Origin: an uncultured Eubacteriales bacterium
GTDB lineage: Bacteria; Bacillota_A; Clostridia; Oscillospirales; Oscillospiraceae
Direction: 5' to 3'
Length of the DNA: 64,000 nt
NCBI GenBank assembly: GCA_900319835.1
Contig: ONPY01000001.1
Location: 39,960-103,959 of the forward strand
In this document: positions 1 through 7,145 of the stretch, piece after piece
Numbering within the stretch: position 1 is the stretch's first letter
How the letters are laid out: the number at the start of each line of letters is the position of its first letter
Program-made: the position numbers and the translations under genes
Notes under the pieces: generated by a model
What the model was told of the DNA's origin: nothing
The model's input: only the letters and a program-made list of their open reading frames with translations
Database searches by the model: none

Positions 1-697
1 GGGCCCCGGCCTCCAGGATGCGCTTTTTCAGCGCCTCCCGCTCCTGCCGGGACAACCCTCTGGGGTCCGTCCCCAGCCGGGACGCGCTCTGTCCCCCGTG
101 GTTTTCCCGGGGGCGGGAAGCCTGGGCGCGCATACTGCGGCTGAAGGCCTCCAGGCTCTTCCTCGCCGCCTGCTCTCCGATCTGGCCCCGGTGCCGCGCG
201 TAGTAGGCGTCGGCCAGACTCACGCCGCTGTGCGGCGCGGTCAGGCGCAGGAAGGCCGGATCCTCCAGCTCCCGCAGCAGGTCAAAGTCCGGCAGGGTCT
301 CGCGCAGCAGCGCCGCCTCTTCCAGCAGCGCGTCCAGGTGCCCCCGGATCTCCTCTCTCTGCTGCCGTGCTTCCCCGCGGATCCGCTCGGCCATCCCTTC
401 GGCGTCAAAGTCCGCCTCCCCGCCGTAACGCTCCCGCAGGGCCTCCAGCACCGGCGCCATCTTCTGCAGCGTCTCCTCCGCGTTCATCCGGTTGCGCAGC
501 CTGTGCTGCACGATGCTCTGCACCGCCGCGTCATAGCACTTCCGGTAGTCCGGGTCCCGCAGGATGTCCTCCCAGCTGGGCTTTTTGCTTTCCACCGGGG
601 AGGGCGTTCCCTCCTCCGGGCTTGCTGTGGTCTCGGTTTCCGTCTCCGGCGCGCTCTGCTCCTGAGACAGGTCCGGGCTCTGCCATTGGTTTTCCAT
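1..697 (-). CDS. Phage scaffold-like protein, C-terminus beyond window
   Basis: The frame is open from an ATG at 697 to the window edge, giving 232 residues without a stop, and a GGAG-type ribosome site lies just upstream. The product starts with an acidic, Ser/Thr/Pro-rich segment (residues 5-35). A charged, helix-rich body follows that looks coiled-coil (residues 60-150), and then a basic, Gly/Ser/Arg-rich stretch. Position and character fit a capsid assembly scaffold: it follows terminase, portal and a protease in the usual order of tailed-phage head genes, and the major capsid gene would be expected next, outside the window. No catalytic motif is visible. The scaffold role is inferred from gene order and composition, not from a recognised domain. 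Confidence 0.6.
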   Translation of the reverse strand, partial: MENQWQSPDLSQEQSAPETETETTASPEEGTPSPVESKKPSWEDILRDPDYRKCYDAAVQSIVQHRLRNRMNAEETLQKMAPVLEALRERYGGEADFDAEGMAERIRGEARQQREEIRGHLDALLEEAALLRETLPDFDLLRELEDPAFLRLTAPHSGVSLADAYYARHRGQIGEQAARKSLEAFSRSMRAQASRPRENHGGQSASRLGTDPRGLSRQEREALKKRILEAGA

Positions 698-754
698 GCT
701 GTCTTCTCCTTTATCTCATGCCCCTCTGCAGCGGGGCGAAAGGGCGTTTTTCTC

Positions 755-1588
755 TCAGGTTCTGCGGCTCTTGCCGGTGCTGGAGCCGCTGCCCTTGGCG
801 TTGGCGGCAAGTTTGGTCCGCTCGGCGCCGGTGCCGGCGGCTTTGTTTGTCTTGCTGCTGGAGCCGCCCCCGCCGCCCCAGTAGTAGTCGATCCCGCCTC
901 CGCCGCCTCCCGCGGCGACAGGCAGCAATCCGTTTACCCGCAGGTACTCATTCCGCAGCGCGTCGGCCTGGGCCTTGCTCATTCCGGCGGCTGCCAGCTC
1001 TGCGCTCTCCGGCTCATAGCCGCTCTTGGAGATGATCTCCACCAGGTTCTTGTAGGCGGTCTGTCTCCGGTCATAGCCCTTCTGTTCGATCTCGGAAGCC
1101 CGTGCGGCCTTGTCCCTGGCCCGGCCGTACTCGCGCTCCGCGAGGGCGGAGGCCGCGTTGAACTGGCCGGAGAGCTGCTCGCCCTCCGCCTGCCATTTCT
1201 TGAGCGCCGCGCCGTAGAGCTCCGGCATGGCGTCTCCCAGCTTCTGCAGGTATGCGTCATACTGCTGCTGGCCCACGGTCTGACCGTAGCTGGAGCTGTA
1301 GCCGCCCGTCAGGTGGGCCGCCTGGCCCATGGTGTCCTGCATGGCAAGGCGCCCCTCCCGTGCATAGCGGTCGCGGTAGCTGTTGAACAGGGGGTCGCTT
1401 TCCGCGTCATAGCGGAAAGCGGGCCGCTGCACGATTTTCTCAAAGAGTCTCCCGATCTCCCCGTCGTAGCTGGACGTAAAATCCGGCAGCTCCTGCTCGG
1501 CCTGCTTCAGCGCGGCCATGGTCTCCGCGTAGGCGGGGGCCTCCGCCGCGCTTCTCTCTTCCTTTTTGATGACGGTCTCCTGTGTCAT
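755..1588 (-). CDS. Phage head-region protein with Gly-rich tail, unknown function
   Basis: 277 residues. The ATG at 1588 overlaps the stop of the upstream protease gene by four bases and follows a GGAGAGGAG site, so the two are translationally coupled. The first 200 residues are predicted helical and rich in Ala, Glu, Tyr and Gln. Several Tyr-Gln-rich stretches such as SSYGQTVGQQQYDAY are visible. The last 55 residues are low complexity, with two runs of glycine followed by Ser/Lys/Thr/Arg. No signal peptide or membrane segment is seen. Its place between the portal/protease genes and the putative scaffold suggests a virion or ejection protein, but the family was not recognised. Confidence 0.6.
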   Translation of the reverse strand: MTQETVIKKEERSAAEAPAYAETMAALKQAEQELPDFTSSYDGEIGRLFEKIVQRPAFRYDAESDPLFNSYRDRYAREGRLAMQDTMGQAAHLTGGYSSSYGQTVGQQQYDAYLQKLGDAMPELYGAALKKWQAEGEQLSGQFNAASALAEREYGRARDKAARASEIEQKGYDRRQTAYKNLVEIISKSGYEPESAELAAAGMSKAQADALRNEYLRVNGLLPVAAGGGGGGIDYYWGGGGGSSSKTNKAAGTGAERTKLAANAKGSGSSTGKSRRT

Positions 1589-1926
1589 CCGGCATTCTCC
1601 TCTCCCGCTTCCGCGTCGTCTTGTCTCAAGCTCACATACGCCGGTCTCTCCTCGGCCAGCAGGGCCAGTCCCGCCGCCACGGTGTCAAAGCACTCCCGGC
1701 AGCTCTCTTCAAAGCCCTCCTCCGGGAAGCACTCGACGCAAAAGCGCCCCGGCCCCCGGCTCACCGCCGGCAGGTAGTCTTCCTCTCTCTCATGCACGCG
1801 TCTCTCCAGGGTCATGCTCAGCATGCTCACTGCTGCGCACACCGGGTCGGTCCCTCTGACGCCGGCCCCGGTGTGTCCCTCCATGGTCAGGCGCAGATGC
1901 TCCCGGTCATAAACCGCTCTCGTCAT
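1585..1926 (-). CDS. Prp-like cysteine protease encoded in phage head operon
   Basis: 113 residues. The N-terminal half carries the signature of the Prp (YsxB, DUF464) family: a Gly-His pair at residues 17-18 and PVCAAVS with Cys30. His18 and Cys30 are twelve residues apart, the spacing I recall for the catalytic pair of Staphylococcus aureus Prp. Host Prp removes the N-terminal extension of ribosomal protein L27 in Firmicutes. This copy is instead coupled by four-base overlaps to the portal gene upstream and the next head gene downstream, in the slot usually held by a phage prohead protease. The inferred job is cleavage of scaffold or capsid. The C-terminal third is acidic and variable. A good SD (GGGAGGCGGCAG) supports the ATG. 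Confidence 0.75.
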   Translation of the reverse strand: MTRAVYDREHLRLTMEGHTGAGVRGTDPVCAAVSMLSMTLERRVHEREEDYLPAVSRGPGRFCVECFPEEGFEESCRECFDTVAAGLALLAEERPAYVSLRQDDAEAGEENAG

Positions 1927-3767
1927 CTGCCGCCTCCCGGCTGTCCGGCGCTGCTGGCCCGGATTCTCGCCTTCTCGATCCGATTGGCTTCCCGGCCGCC
2001 TCTCGTCTGCTTTCGTCTGCCCGGCACGGCGGCGCTTCTGCCGCCGGTGATCCCGGCCATCAGGGCCTCCGCCCGTTCCGGCTCGTACTTCTGGGTCAGC
2101 GCCAGGGCGTACTGCTGGTAGAGCGCCAGCTGACGCTGCATGGTACCGTTTGCGGCGAGCCTCTGCATCAGCTCGTCCTTGCCCTCAAACTCCATCATGC
2201 TCATACAGGCCAAAGCCTGGTCGCTCTGCTCCTGGGAAAAGAAGCCCAGCTGGTAAAACTGCAGCGCCAGCTCGTTCTGGGTCAGCCTGCTGTAGGCGCT
2301 GCTCTTGGCGGGGACGACCCGGATGTCGAACACCGGCTGCCGCAGCCCCAGGTCGATCTGGCCGAAGCTGCCCAGGGGCTGGGGTCTGAGATGGCTGTTG
2401 TCGTAGGCTACGAAGTCCTCGGTGCCGAGCCTGCCGGTGATGCGAAACTGCCGGGGCAGCTCGTAAAACTGGCGGATCAGCTCGATGCAGAGGTTGATGA
2501 TCTGGGCGTACACCCGGTAGCTGGCCCTGGTGGCGTCGCGCGAGCCCTTGCCGCTGGCCTCCTGGAGGGCGGCGATGGCGGAGGCCGCGGTGACGCCGGT
2601 GTTGACCAGGCCCGCGGAGGTCTCGGTATTGCCGGAGGTCTCCCGCAGCTCGTTGATGAGGCTGGTGCGCATGTTGAGATAGTGGCCGCTCAGCGGGCGG
2701 TAATCCACCATGCGCAGGCTGTCCTCGCCGAGGTTGCCGTTGACGTGGACGATGGGATTGGCGAGATTGAGGAACTCCTCCTCGTTGACCGCCCCGTCCA
2801 CTCGCTGGAAGTACCTGGGCGTGGCGCCCACCATCGTGTTTTTCAAAAAGGCGGTCTGCATCAGGTCGATCTGGGTCTGGCTGTTGCGGCACAGGTCGAT
2901 GAACCCGTAGCCGCAGGGGCTGCCCTCCACGGGGAACAGGCTGTCAAACACGAAGGGGTAGAGCCCGTGGTCGTACAGTCCCGCGCCCGTGAGCGCCTCC
3001 GGATTCTCCGCCTGCTCGTTCTCGGTGGCGTAGAGCAGGGTGCTCCCCACATACTTGCAGTAGTGGAGCACGCTTCGCCCGCCCTCGCGCTTTTTGTAGT
3101 AGACCTCGATGACCGTGGACTTGCCGTCCGTAGGCACGCTGTCGTCGTAGAGAAAGCGCGTGGCGGAGAAGCTCAGGCTCTTGAGCTTTCCCGCCAGCTG
3201 CGGGTAGCGCTCCGTCAACTCCTCGTTGTTCTCCAGCCTTGTGTGGAAGAAATACCGGCTCTCCTGGATATCTCCGACACCGGGCTCCCAGAACACGTTG
3301 AGCAGATCCACCCGCTCGATGGCGATATCGCCCAGGCCCTCGGCCTTCTCCGGATCCCAGAAGACCTTGTACACGCCGGTGCCGGTCTTGAGCTTCTGCC
3401 ACATGGCGTCCGAGTAAGTCTTCTCAAAGCCGTTCTGCTCCAGGATGACCGGCAGCACCTTGGTCAGGATCCTGGCCTCGGGCCTGTCGTCTGGCTCCCG
3501 GGGCAGGATGTTCGGCTCGGGGTAGGCGTCCATGGCGTCGGCGTGCTTGGACACGATCACATTGTGCAGCCAGCCCGAGGCGGCCTGAAAGCCGTCCTGG
3601 CCCTGGGTGTTTTTCCGCTCCTCCGCGCTGTTGCGCAGCTTCCACCAGTTCTCACTGGCCACGGTGCGCCGCTCGATGCTGGCCTTGCCCGCCTTGTATT
3701 TCTGGAGGATGCCGGTAAACTCCCTCAGCCGTTTTTCATCCACCGGCAAAATCATCGTCTCATTCAT
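1923..3767 (-). CDS. Phage portal protein, P22-like
   Basis: 614 residues, the expected size for a podovirus-type portal. The portal is the dodecameric ring at the capsid vertex through which terminase pumps DNA. Recognisable features are the N-terminal region with ASENWWKLRNSAEERKN, the stretch GTGVYKVFWDPEKAEGLGDI where a DPxxxxGxGD-like portal segment is expected, a central region with SPCGYGFIDLCRNSQTQIDL, and a long Gln-rich helical C-terminus (residues 500-580). It is followed by a four-base overlap with the Prp-like gene and preceded by the large terminase, the canonical packaging order. The start is the ATG after the GGAGCAAAAA site. The assignment rests on sequence pattern plus context. 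Confidence 0.85.
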   Translation of the reverse strand: MNETMILPVDEKRLREFTGILQKYKAGKASIERRTVASENWWKLRNSAEERKNTQGQDGFQAASGWLHNVIVSKHADAMDAYPEPNILPREPDDRPEARILTKVLPVILEQNGFEKTYSDAMWQKLKTGTGVYKVFWDPEKAEGLGDIAIERVDLLNVFWEPGVGDIQESRYFFHTRLENNEELTERYPQLAGKLKSLSFSATRFLYDDSVPTDGKSTVIEVYYKKREGGRSVLHYCKYVGSTLLYATENEQAENPEALTGAGLYDHGLYPFVFDSLFPVEGSPCGYGFIDLCRNSQTQIDLMQTAFLKNTMVGATPRYFQRVDGAVNEEEFLNLANPIVHVNGNLGEDSLRMVDYRPLSGHYLNMRTSLINELRETSGNTETSAGLVNTGVTAASAIAALQEASGKGSRDATRASYRVYAQIINLCIELIRQFYELPRQFRITGRLGTEDFVAYDNSHLRPQPLGSFGQIDLGLRQPVFDIRVVPAKSSAYSRLTQNELALQFYQLGFFSQEQSDQALACMSMMEFEGKDELMQRLAANGTMQRQLALYQQYALALTQKYEPERAEALMAGITGGRSAAVPGRRKQTRGGREANRIEKARIRASSAGQPGGGR

Positions 3768-3875
3768 TTTTTGCTCCTTTATTTCAAGTGCGTCCTTGCT
3801 CTGTAGGGGAGGGGCGCCTGTGCCCTTCAGGGGTATGCCCCTCCCGTTTGTTCGTGGTTCCCCCGAAATCGGTCT

Positions 3876-5300
3876 TTACCTCTTCAGCGGATCGATCAGA
3901 GTCTCCGCCTCCTGCTTCTCCGCCAGGGGTTTGACCGGACGTGACATACAGAGATAGCGCCACTCGTCGGCCACGTGGTCCTCCAGCTCCGTGTCCAGAT
4001 CCTCGGGTCTCGCCTTGTGAAACATCATCATGGGGATGGTGCGGATGAAGGCCCTGCAGTTGGAAAAGACATACATTCTGCTGTAGCCCTCCCGGTCAAA
4101 CTGCAGCCGATAGTGGCACTGCATCCAGCCGGGGACGCGCTTGTTGTCCCCGGGCACGAACCACACGCCATAGCGCGCGGCGGTATCCGCGATGCTCTCG
4201 CCGCGGCTCGCGTCCCAGATGGCGGGATCAGCCACGCCCTCGATCTGTTTTCCTTTGAGCCAGGGGTGCTCATGCTCGATGCGGGCGATCTCCTGAAACT
4301 GCCGGTCCGGCGTCCAGCGCAGCCCCTCGTTGGGGGTGCCGGTACAGCCGTAGAGCTCCAGGATGCGGTAGATCACGCCCTCGTAGTCCACCGCCCACCA
4401 CGCGCAGGAGAAGGGCTTGCCGTAGCCGAAGTCGTAGCTTCTGAGGATGCGCCATCCCCTTCTGGGCCCTGTCGTCAGCTCCAGCGGCTCGATCACGTGG
4501 CACCATCTGCCCTGCTTTTTGAGTTCCTCCTGCGTCAGCTCGCAACCCGCCTCCCGCGCGGCGCTGACATCCGGCGTGATGCGGAAGTCCTCAAAGAACT
4601 GCCCTTCAAACACCTCCCAGCTGCCGTAGCGCCAGGCGGCCCGGAGCTTGGGCGGCAGGGCCTCCAGCTGCCGGATGTAGTCGGGGTCGGCCTCCATCAG
4701 CGCCCGGTTGTCGGTCACCAGCGCCTGGATGAAGCTGTGCTCCTCCGGCCGCTCGCCCTCCTTGAAGCGGCGGTCGATGAACAGCCGCTTGACCCAGGCG
4801 TGGCCCTCGCCGCCGGGATTGCAGGTGTAGTAGACGCGCTTGGGAAAATCGTTGACGCCGCGCACGCAGGCTCGCAGCTTCTCCATCCGCTCCTCGGACT
4901 GCTGCGTGGCCTCGTCCACAAACAGCACGTCGATCTCGCTGCCCTGAAAGCGCAGCGCGTCCCGGTCGTTTTCCAGATAGCGGAACAGGATGCGGCTGCC
5001 GTTGGGAAAGGAGATCATTTTCAGACTGTCGTTGTAGGCGGCGATACGCTCTTCCTCCGCCTTGTAGCAGCCCAGCATCGCGCAGAGGGGCAGGATGTGG
5101 TTTTCCCGCAGCTCGGGGTAGGTACGGCGCACGATCATCACCTTGATCCCCGCGTATCTGAGGCACAGCAGCACCGCCTTGACCCGCACGGCCCAGCTCT
5201 TGCCGCCGCCGCGCGCTCCGCCGTAGCCCACGTATTTGTGCTCGTCCAGCAGAAACTGCTTCTGCTTCTCGCTGGGCTGCGGCAGCTTCAGCTCCGGCAT
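3876..5300 (-). CDS. Phage terminase large subunit
   Basis: 474 residues. The packaging motor cuts and translocates phage DNA through the portal. The N-terminal ATPase domain shows a Walker A-like GGARGGGKSWAVR at about residues 29-41 and a Walker B IDVLFVDEAT at about residues 138-147. The coupling motif is probably YYTCNPGG. The C-terminal RNase H-like nuclease domain is marked by acidic residues in RSYDFGYGKPF and GVADPAIWD. The frame is open further upstream, but AGGAGGAG seven bases before the ATG at 5300 and the beginning of homology just after it fix this start. The upstream neighbour is separated by about 110 bases that contain a dispersed host repeat. Confidence 0.9.
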   Translation of the reverse strand: MPELKLPQPSEKQKQFLLDEHKYVGYGGARGGGKSWAVRVKAVLLCLRYAGIKVMIVRRTYPELRENHILPLCAMLGCYKAEEERIAAYNDSLKMISFPNGSRILFRYLENDRDALRFQGSEIDVLFVDEATQQSEERMEKLRACVRGVNDFPKRVYYTCNPGGEGHAWVKRLFIDRRFKEGERPEEHSFIQALVTDNRALMEADPDYIRQLEALPPKLRAAWRYGSWEVFEGQFFEDFRITPDVSAAREAGCELTQEELKKQGRWCHVIEPLELTTGPRRGWRILRSYDFGYGKPFSCAWWAVDYEGVIYRILELYGCTGTPNEGLRWTPDRQFQEIARIEHEHPWLKGKQIEGVADPAIWDASRGESIADTAARYGVWFVPGDNKRVPGWMQCHYRLQFDREGYSRMYVFSNCRAFIRTIPMMMFHKARPEDLDTELEDHVADEWRYLCMSRPVKPLAEKQEAETLIDPLKR

Positions 5301-5343
5301 CGAATCTCCTCCTCTCTGCACGTTGCCTCCCGCCTTGCTCCTT

Positions 5344-5388
5344 GGCCCCCTTTCGAAAAAGGGGGCTCCGCGAAGCGGTGGGGGATCG
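5344..5388 (+). repeat. Dispersed palindromic repeat, family A (half copy)
   Basis: A hairpin GGCCCCCTTT-cga-AAAGGGGGC is followed by a second short stem and GGGGGATCG. The same module occurs at 6968, 48730 and 57089. This copy lies inside the phage packaging operon, between the large terminase and its upstream neighbour, and has only one of the two inverted halves seen in the complete copies. Confidence 0.8.
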
Positions 5389-5413
5389 GAGGCTTCTGCC
5401 AGGTCCTCCCCCG

Positions 5414-5677
5414 CTACCGGCTCATCTCTTCCGTTTCCCCAACAAAGCGCACCGTCAGTGTCCCGCTCTCTCCGCTGCCCTTGTCCCTGCCGCAGATCTC
5501 GTGGATCTCCTTGAGCGCCCCGGATACGGTCTTGAAGTCCTTGACTTCCAGGCCCTCGTCCTCCTGCAGCTTGTCCTCGATGCGCTCCAGCAGCTTCCGG
5601 GCCACCCGATCTACATTGGCCCCGCTGTCCGCCTGTCGCTTTTGCGGGCTTTTCTTTCCTTCGCTGCGCTCGCTCAT
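5414..5677 (-). CDS. Small phage protein, candidate terminase small subunit
   Basis: 87 residues from the ATG at 5677, which follows GGGGAGGAGAC and overlaps the upstream stop by four bases. The product is highly charged: a Lys/Ser/Arg-rich N-terminus, then a helical stretch RVARKLLERIEDKLQEDE, and a second helix ending in GALKEIHEICGR. Terminase small subunits are short helical DNA-binding oligomers encoded directly upstream of the large subunit, and this gene occupies that slot. No helix-turn-helix is clear enough to be certain. It could equally be an unrelated packaging accessory protein. A longer in-frame start is possible but would overlap most of the neighbouring gene. Confidence 0.5.
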   Translation of the reverse strand: MSERSEGKKSPQKRQADSGANVDRVARKLLERIEDKLQEDEGLEVKDFKTVSGALKEIHEICGRDKGSGESGTLTVRFVGETEEMSR

Positions 5678-5916
5678 GTCTCCTCCCCGTATCGGTTCTG
5701 ATATACGCAGCGGTACACCGGGCAGCGCGAGAAGTCCCCCACGCAGTAGCAGCCCATGTGTCTCTCCCGCTGAGCCAGGGTACGGAAGCGGCTGACCACG
5801 TCGGCTCCCGGGGCATAGCCCTCGCAGCTGATGGACCGTTTCTTCCTGTCGTCCGCCAGATAGAAGGGGCACTTGACGTCCGCCTCCGTCCAGCAGAGCT
5901 TCTTATTGCTTGCCAT
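5674..5916 (-). CDS. Small cysteine-rich phage protein
   Basis: 80 residues. The ATG at 5916 is chosen because GAGAGG lies six bases upstream. The protein has eight cysteines, including the series CPFY, SCEGY, GCYCVGDFSRCPVY and RCVY, an arrangement that suggests bound zinc. Charged residues fill the middle (DDRKKRS, RTLAQRERH). I recall small proteins with this CPFY...CEG...C pattern upstream of terminase genes in prophages of gut Firmicutes, but I cannot give a function. It overlaps its downstream neighbour by four bases and is the second gene transcribed from the leftward promoter of the phage switch. Confidence 0.65.
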   Translation of the reverse strand: MASNKKLCWTEADVKCPFYLADDRKKRSISCEGYAPGADVVSRFRTLAQRERHMGCYCVGDFSRCPVYRCVYQNRYGEET

Positions 5917-6037
5917 GCTCATCCTCTCCGCGGGCGTCCTCCGTCCGCTCCTCATATTGCGTCGCCCCGCGCATCCAGGGCGGGTATCCGCTGCGTTCCA
6001 TGCAGCGGAGGATCGGGTCGTCCTGAATCAGCTCCAA
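5903..6037 (-). CDS. Possible leader-proximal phage microprotein (TTG start)
   Basis: A 44-residue frame starts at TTG 6037, just after AGGTGGGGA, and ends within the start of the next gene. It encodes DPILRCMERSGYPPWMRG followed by an acidic Glu-rich tail. Coupled overlap with the following gene, lack of any other explanation for this stretch, and the protein-like composition support translation. The weak start and short length keep this tentative. An internal ATG would give a 32-residue version. Confidence 0.45.
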   Translation of the reverse strand: MELIQDDPILRCMERSGYPPWMRGATQYEERTEDARGEDEHGKQ

Positions 6038-6062
6038 GTCCCCACCTTCTTCCGCATTTGGT

Positions 6063-6114
6063 CTTATTAAAATAAGATTATTGTCTTGACAAGGCGCCGG
6101 AAATACCGTAATAT
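6063..6114. promoter_or_regulatory. Divergent overlapping phage promoters with palindromic operators
   Basis: Rightward promoter: TTGACA (6086-6091), 17-base spacer, TAATAT (6109-6114). Leftward promoter, on the minus strand: TTGTCA (6087-6092), 17-base spacer, TAATAA (6064-6069). The two -35 boxes overlap inside the perfect palindrome TTGTCTTGACAA (6081-6092). A second palindrome, CTTATT-AA-AATAAG (6063-6076), covers the leftward -10. This is a compact switch likely bound by the HTH protein encoded at 6252. Confidence 0.8.
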
Positions 6115-6251
6115 GAGGTCAACCGGGGCCTTCCGCAATCTTATTTTTGTTGGATTCGCTTCGCAGTATATCTCAAATAAATCTGAATGTCTAGGTTTTG
6201 CTCGTCCTTTTTTGAGATTCGTATGTTTTGTACAAAGATGAGGTGATCGCT

Positions 6252-6608
6252 TTGTTCATTTATGAAAGGTTTGAAGCGCTCCGCGTCTCCAAGGGTGTCA
6301 CCAAGCGTTTTATCGCCCAGGAGCTGGGCCGCTCTCCCTCCCTGTGTCAGGACTGGAAGCTGCGCAAATCCCAGCCCAGTGAGGCGCAGCTTGCCGCCGT
6401 GGCCCGGATCCTGGGCACGACGCCCGCCTATCTGCGCGGGGAGACGGAGGACCCCTCCCCCCTGCAGGATGAGGAAATGACCGCGCTTCTCACGTCCCTG
6501 CGGGAACGGGAGGACATGCGCATGCTCTTCAAGCTGGCCAGGGACGCCTCGCCGGAGGACGTGCGCCAGGCGGTGAAGATCATCGAGGCGCTGCGCAGTC
6601 ATGACTGA
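6252..6608 (+). CDS. XRE-family repressor of the phage switch
   Basis: 118 residues. The N-terminal helix-turn-helix (about residues 1-60) includes the segments KGVTKRFIAQELGRSPSLCQDW and ILGTTPAYLRG, typical of Cro/C1-type domains. The remainder is an acidic helical tail likely used for dimerisation. The TTG at 6252 is preferred because GAGGTGATC lies just ahead of it. An upstream in-frame TTG at 6228 lacks a ribosome site. The gene is read from the rightward promoter at 6086-6114 and overlaps the ImmA-like protease gene by eight bases. By analogy with ImmR/ImmA pairs, it would hold the leftward phage promoter off until the partner protease removes it. Confidence 0.8.
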   Translation: MFIYERFEALRVSKGVTKRFIAQELGRSPSLCQDWKLRKSQPSEAQLAAVARILGTTPAYLRGETEDPSPLQDEEMTALLTSLREREDMRMLFKLARDASPEDVRQAVKIIEALRSHD

Positions 6609-6939
6609 CACCTATGTGCGTCTGGTCCCCCTGCCGGTGAAGGTGGAGGGGGTCACCCTGCCAAATGATGACGGGAGCTATGACATCTATATCAACTCCC
6701 GGCTCTCCCCGGCCCTGCAGCAGCAGACGCTGGAGCATGAGCTGCGGCACATCCGCCGCGGCCATTTTGAGACGGATATGCCTCTTGCCCGCATGGAGCG
6801 CCAGGCGGACGGGGAGGCTGTCAACGTGGTGCTCCACCCGCCGGCCGGCATGGTCCCCTGCTTTCGTTCGGAGGACGCCATGGCCCGCTGGCTCGCGGCC
6901 CTCTGCTCCCAGCTCCGCCTGGACTTCAACGCCCTCTGA
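6601..6939 (+). CDS. ImmA/IrrE-type metallopeptidase
   Basis: 112 residues. The zinc-protease signature HELRHIRRGHF (HExxH-like, with the third metal-facing His) sits at about residues 47-57, next to the beta strand YDIYINSRLS. A second conserved acidic helix (MERQADGEAV) supplies the likely additional ligand. ImmA proteins cleave the cognate repressor after DNA damage or a cell signal. Here the gene overlaps the repressor gene by eight bases, so the pair is co-translated. The ATG at 6601 is the only sensible start. The short C-terminal part (FRSEDAMARWLAALC) is of unknown role. Confidence 0.85.
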   Translation: MTDTYVRLVPLPVKVEGVTLPNDDGSYDIYINSRLSPALQQQTLEHELRHIRRGHFETDMPLARMERQADGEAVNVVLHPPAGMVPCFRSEDAMARWLAALCSQLRLDFNAL

Positions 6940-6967
6940 TCCTCCGGCTCCCTATCCCCTCCCGCTT

Positions 6968-7014
6968 GGCTCCCTTTGGATAAAGGGAGCTGTCGCGCAG
7001 CGACTGAGGGATCG
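6968..7014 (+). repeat. Dispersed palindromic repeat, family A (half copy)
   Basis: Same design as 5344-5388: GGCTCCCTTT-ggat-AAAGGGAGC, then a GTCGC-gca-GCGAC stem and GAGGGATCG. It lies between the immA-like gene and thrC and could mark the boundary region between prophage and host genes. Confidence 0.8.
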
Positions 7015-7075
7015 AAGCTCATCGCCCGCTGCTCTTCTGCACGGCAAGCCCATCTCGTCCGTATTTCAAACACAC

Positions 7076-7104
7076 TTGACTTTTCCACGCGGACGCGTTA
7101 TGCT
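7076..7104 (+). promoter_or_regulatory. Promoter of thrC-thrH
   Basis: TTGACT (7076-7081), 17-base spacer, TATGCT (7099-7104). The start codon follows 42 bases downstream, too close for a T-box or other leader attenuator. Confidence 0.65.
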
Positions 7105-7145
7105 GTCCTTACTCTTTTTGAATCTGTTCAACAGGATGTGATCGT

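Noticed and set aside
6223..6253. ATG at 6223 as start of the XRE gene
   Set aside because: It opens a frame that stops after seven codons. The TTG at 6252 is in the correct frame and has a ribosome site.
7105..7145. T-box leader upstream of thrC
   Set aside because: Only 41 bases separate the -10 from the start codon, too short for the T-box structure, and no TGGN-type motif is seen.
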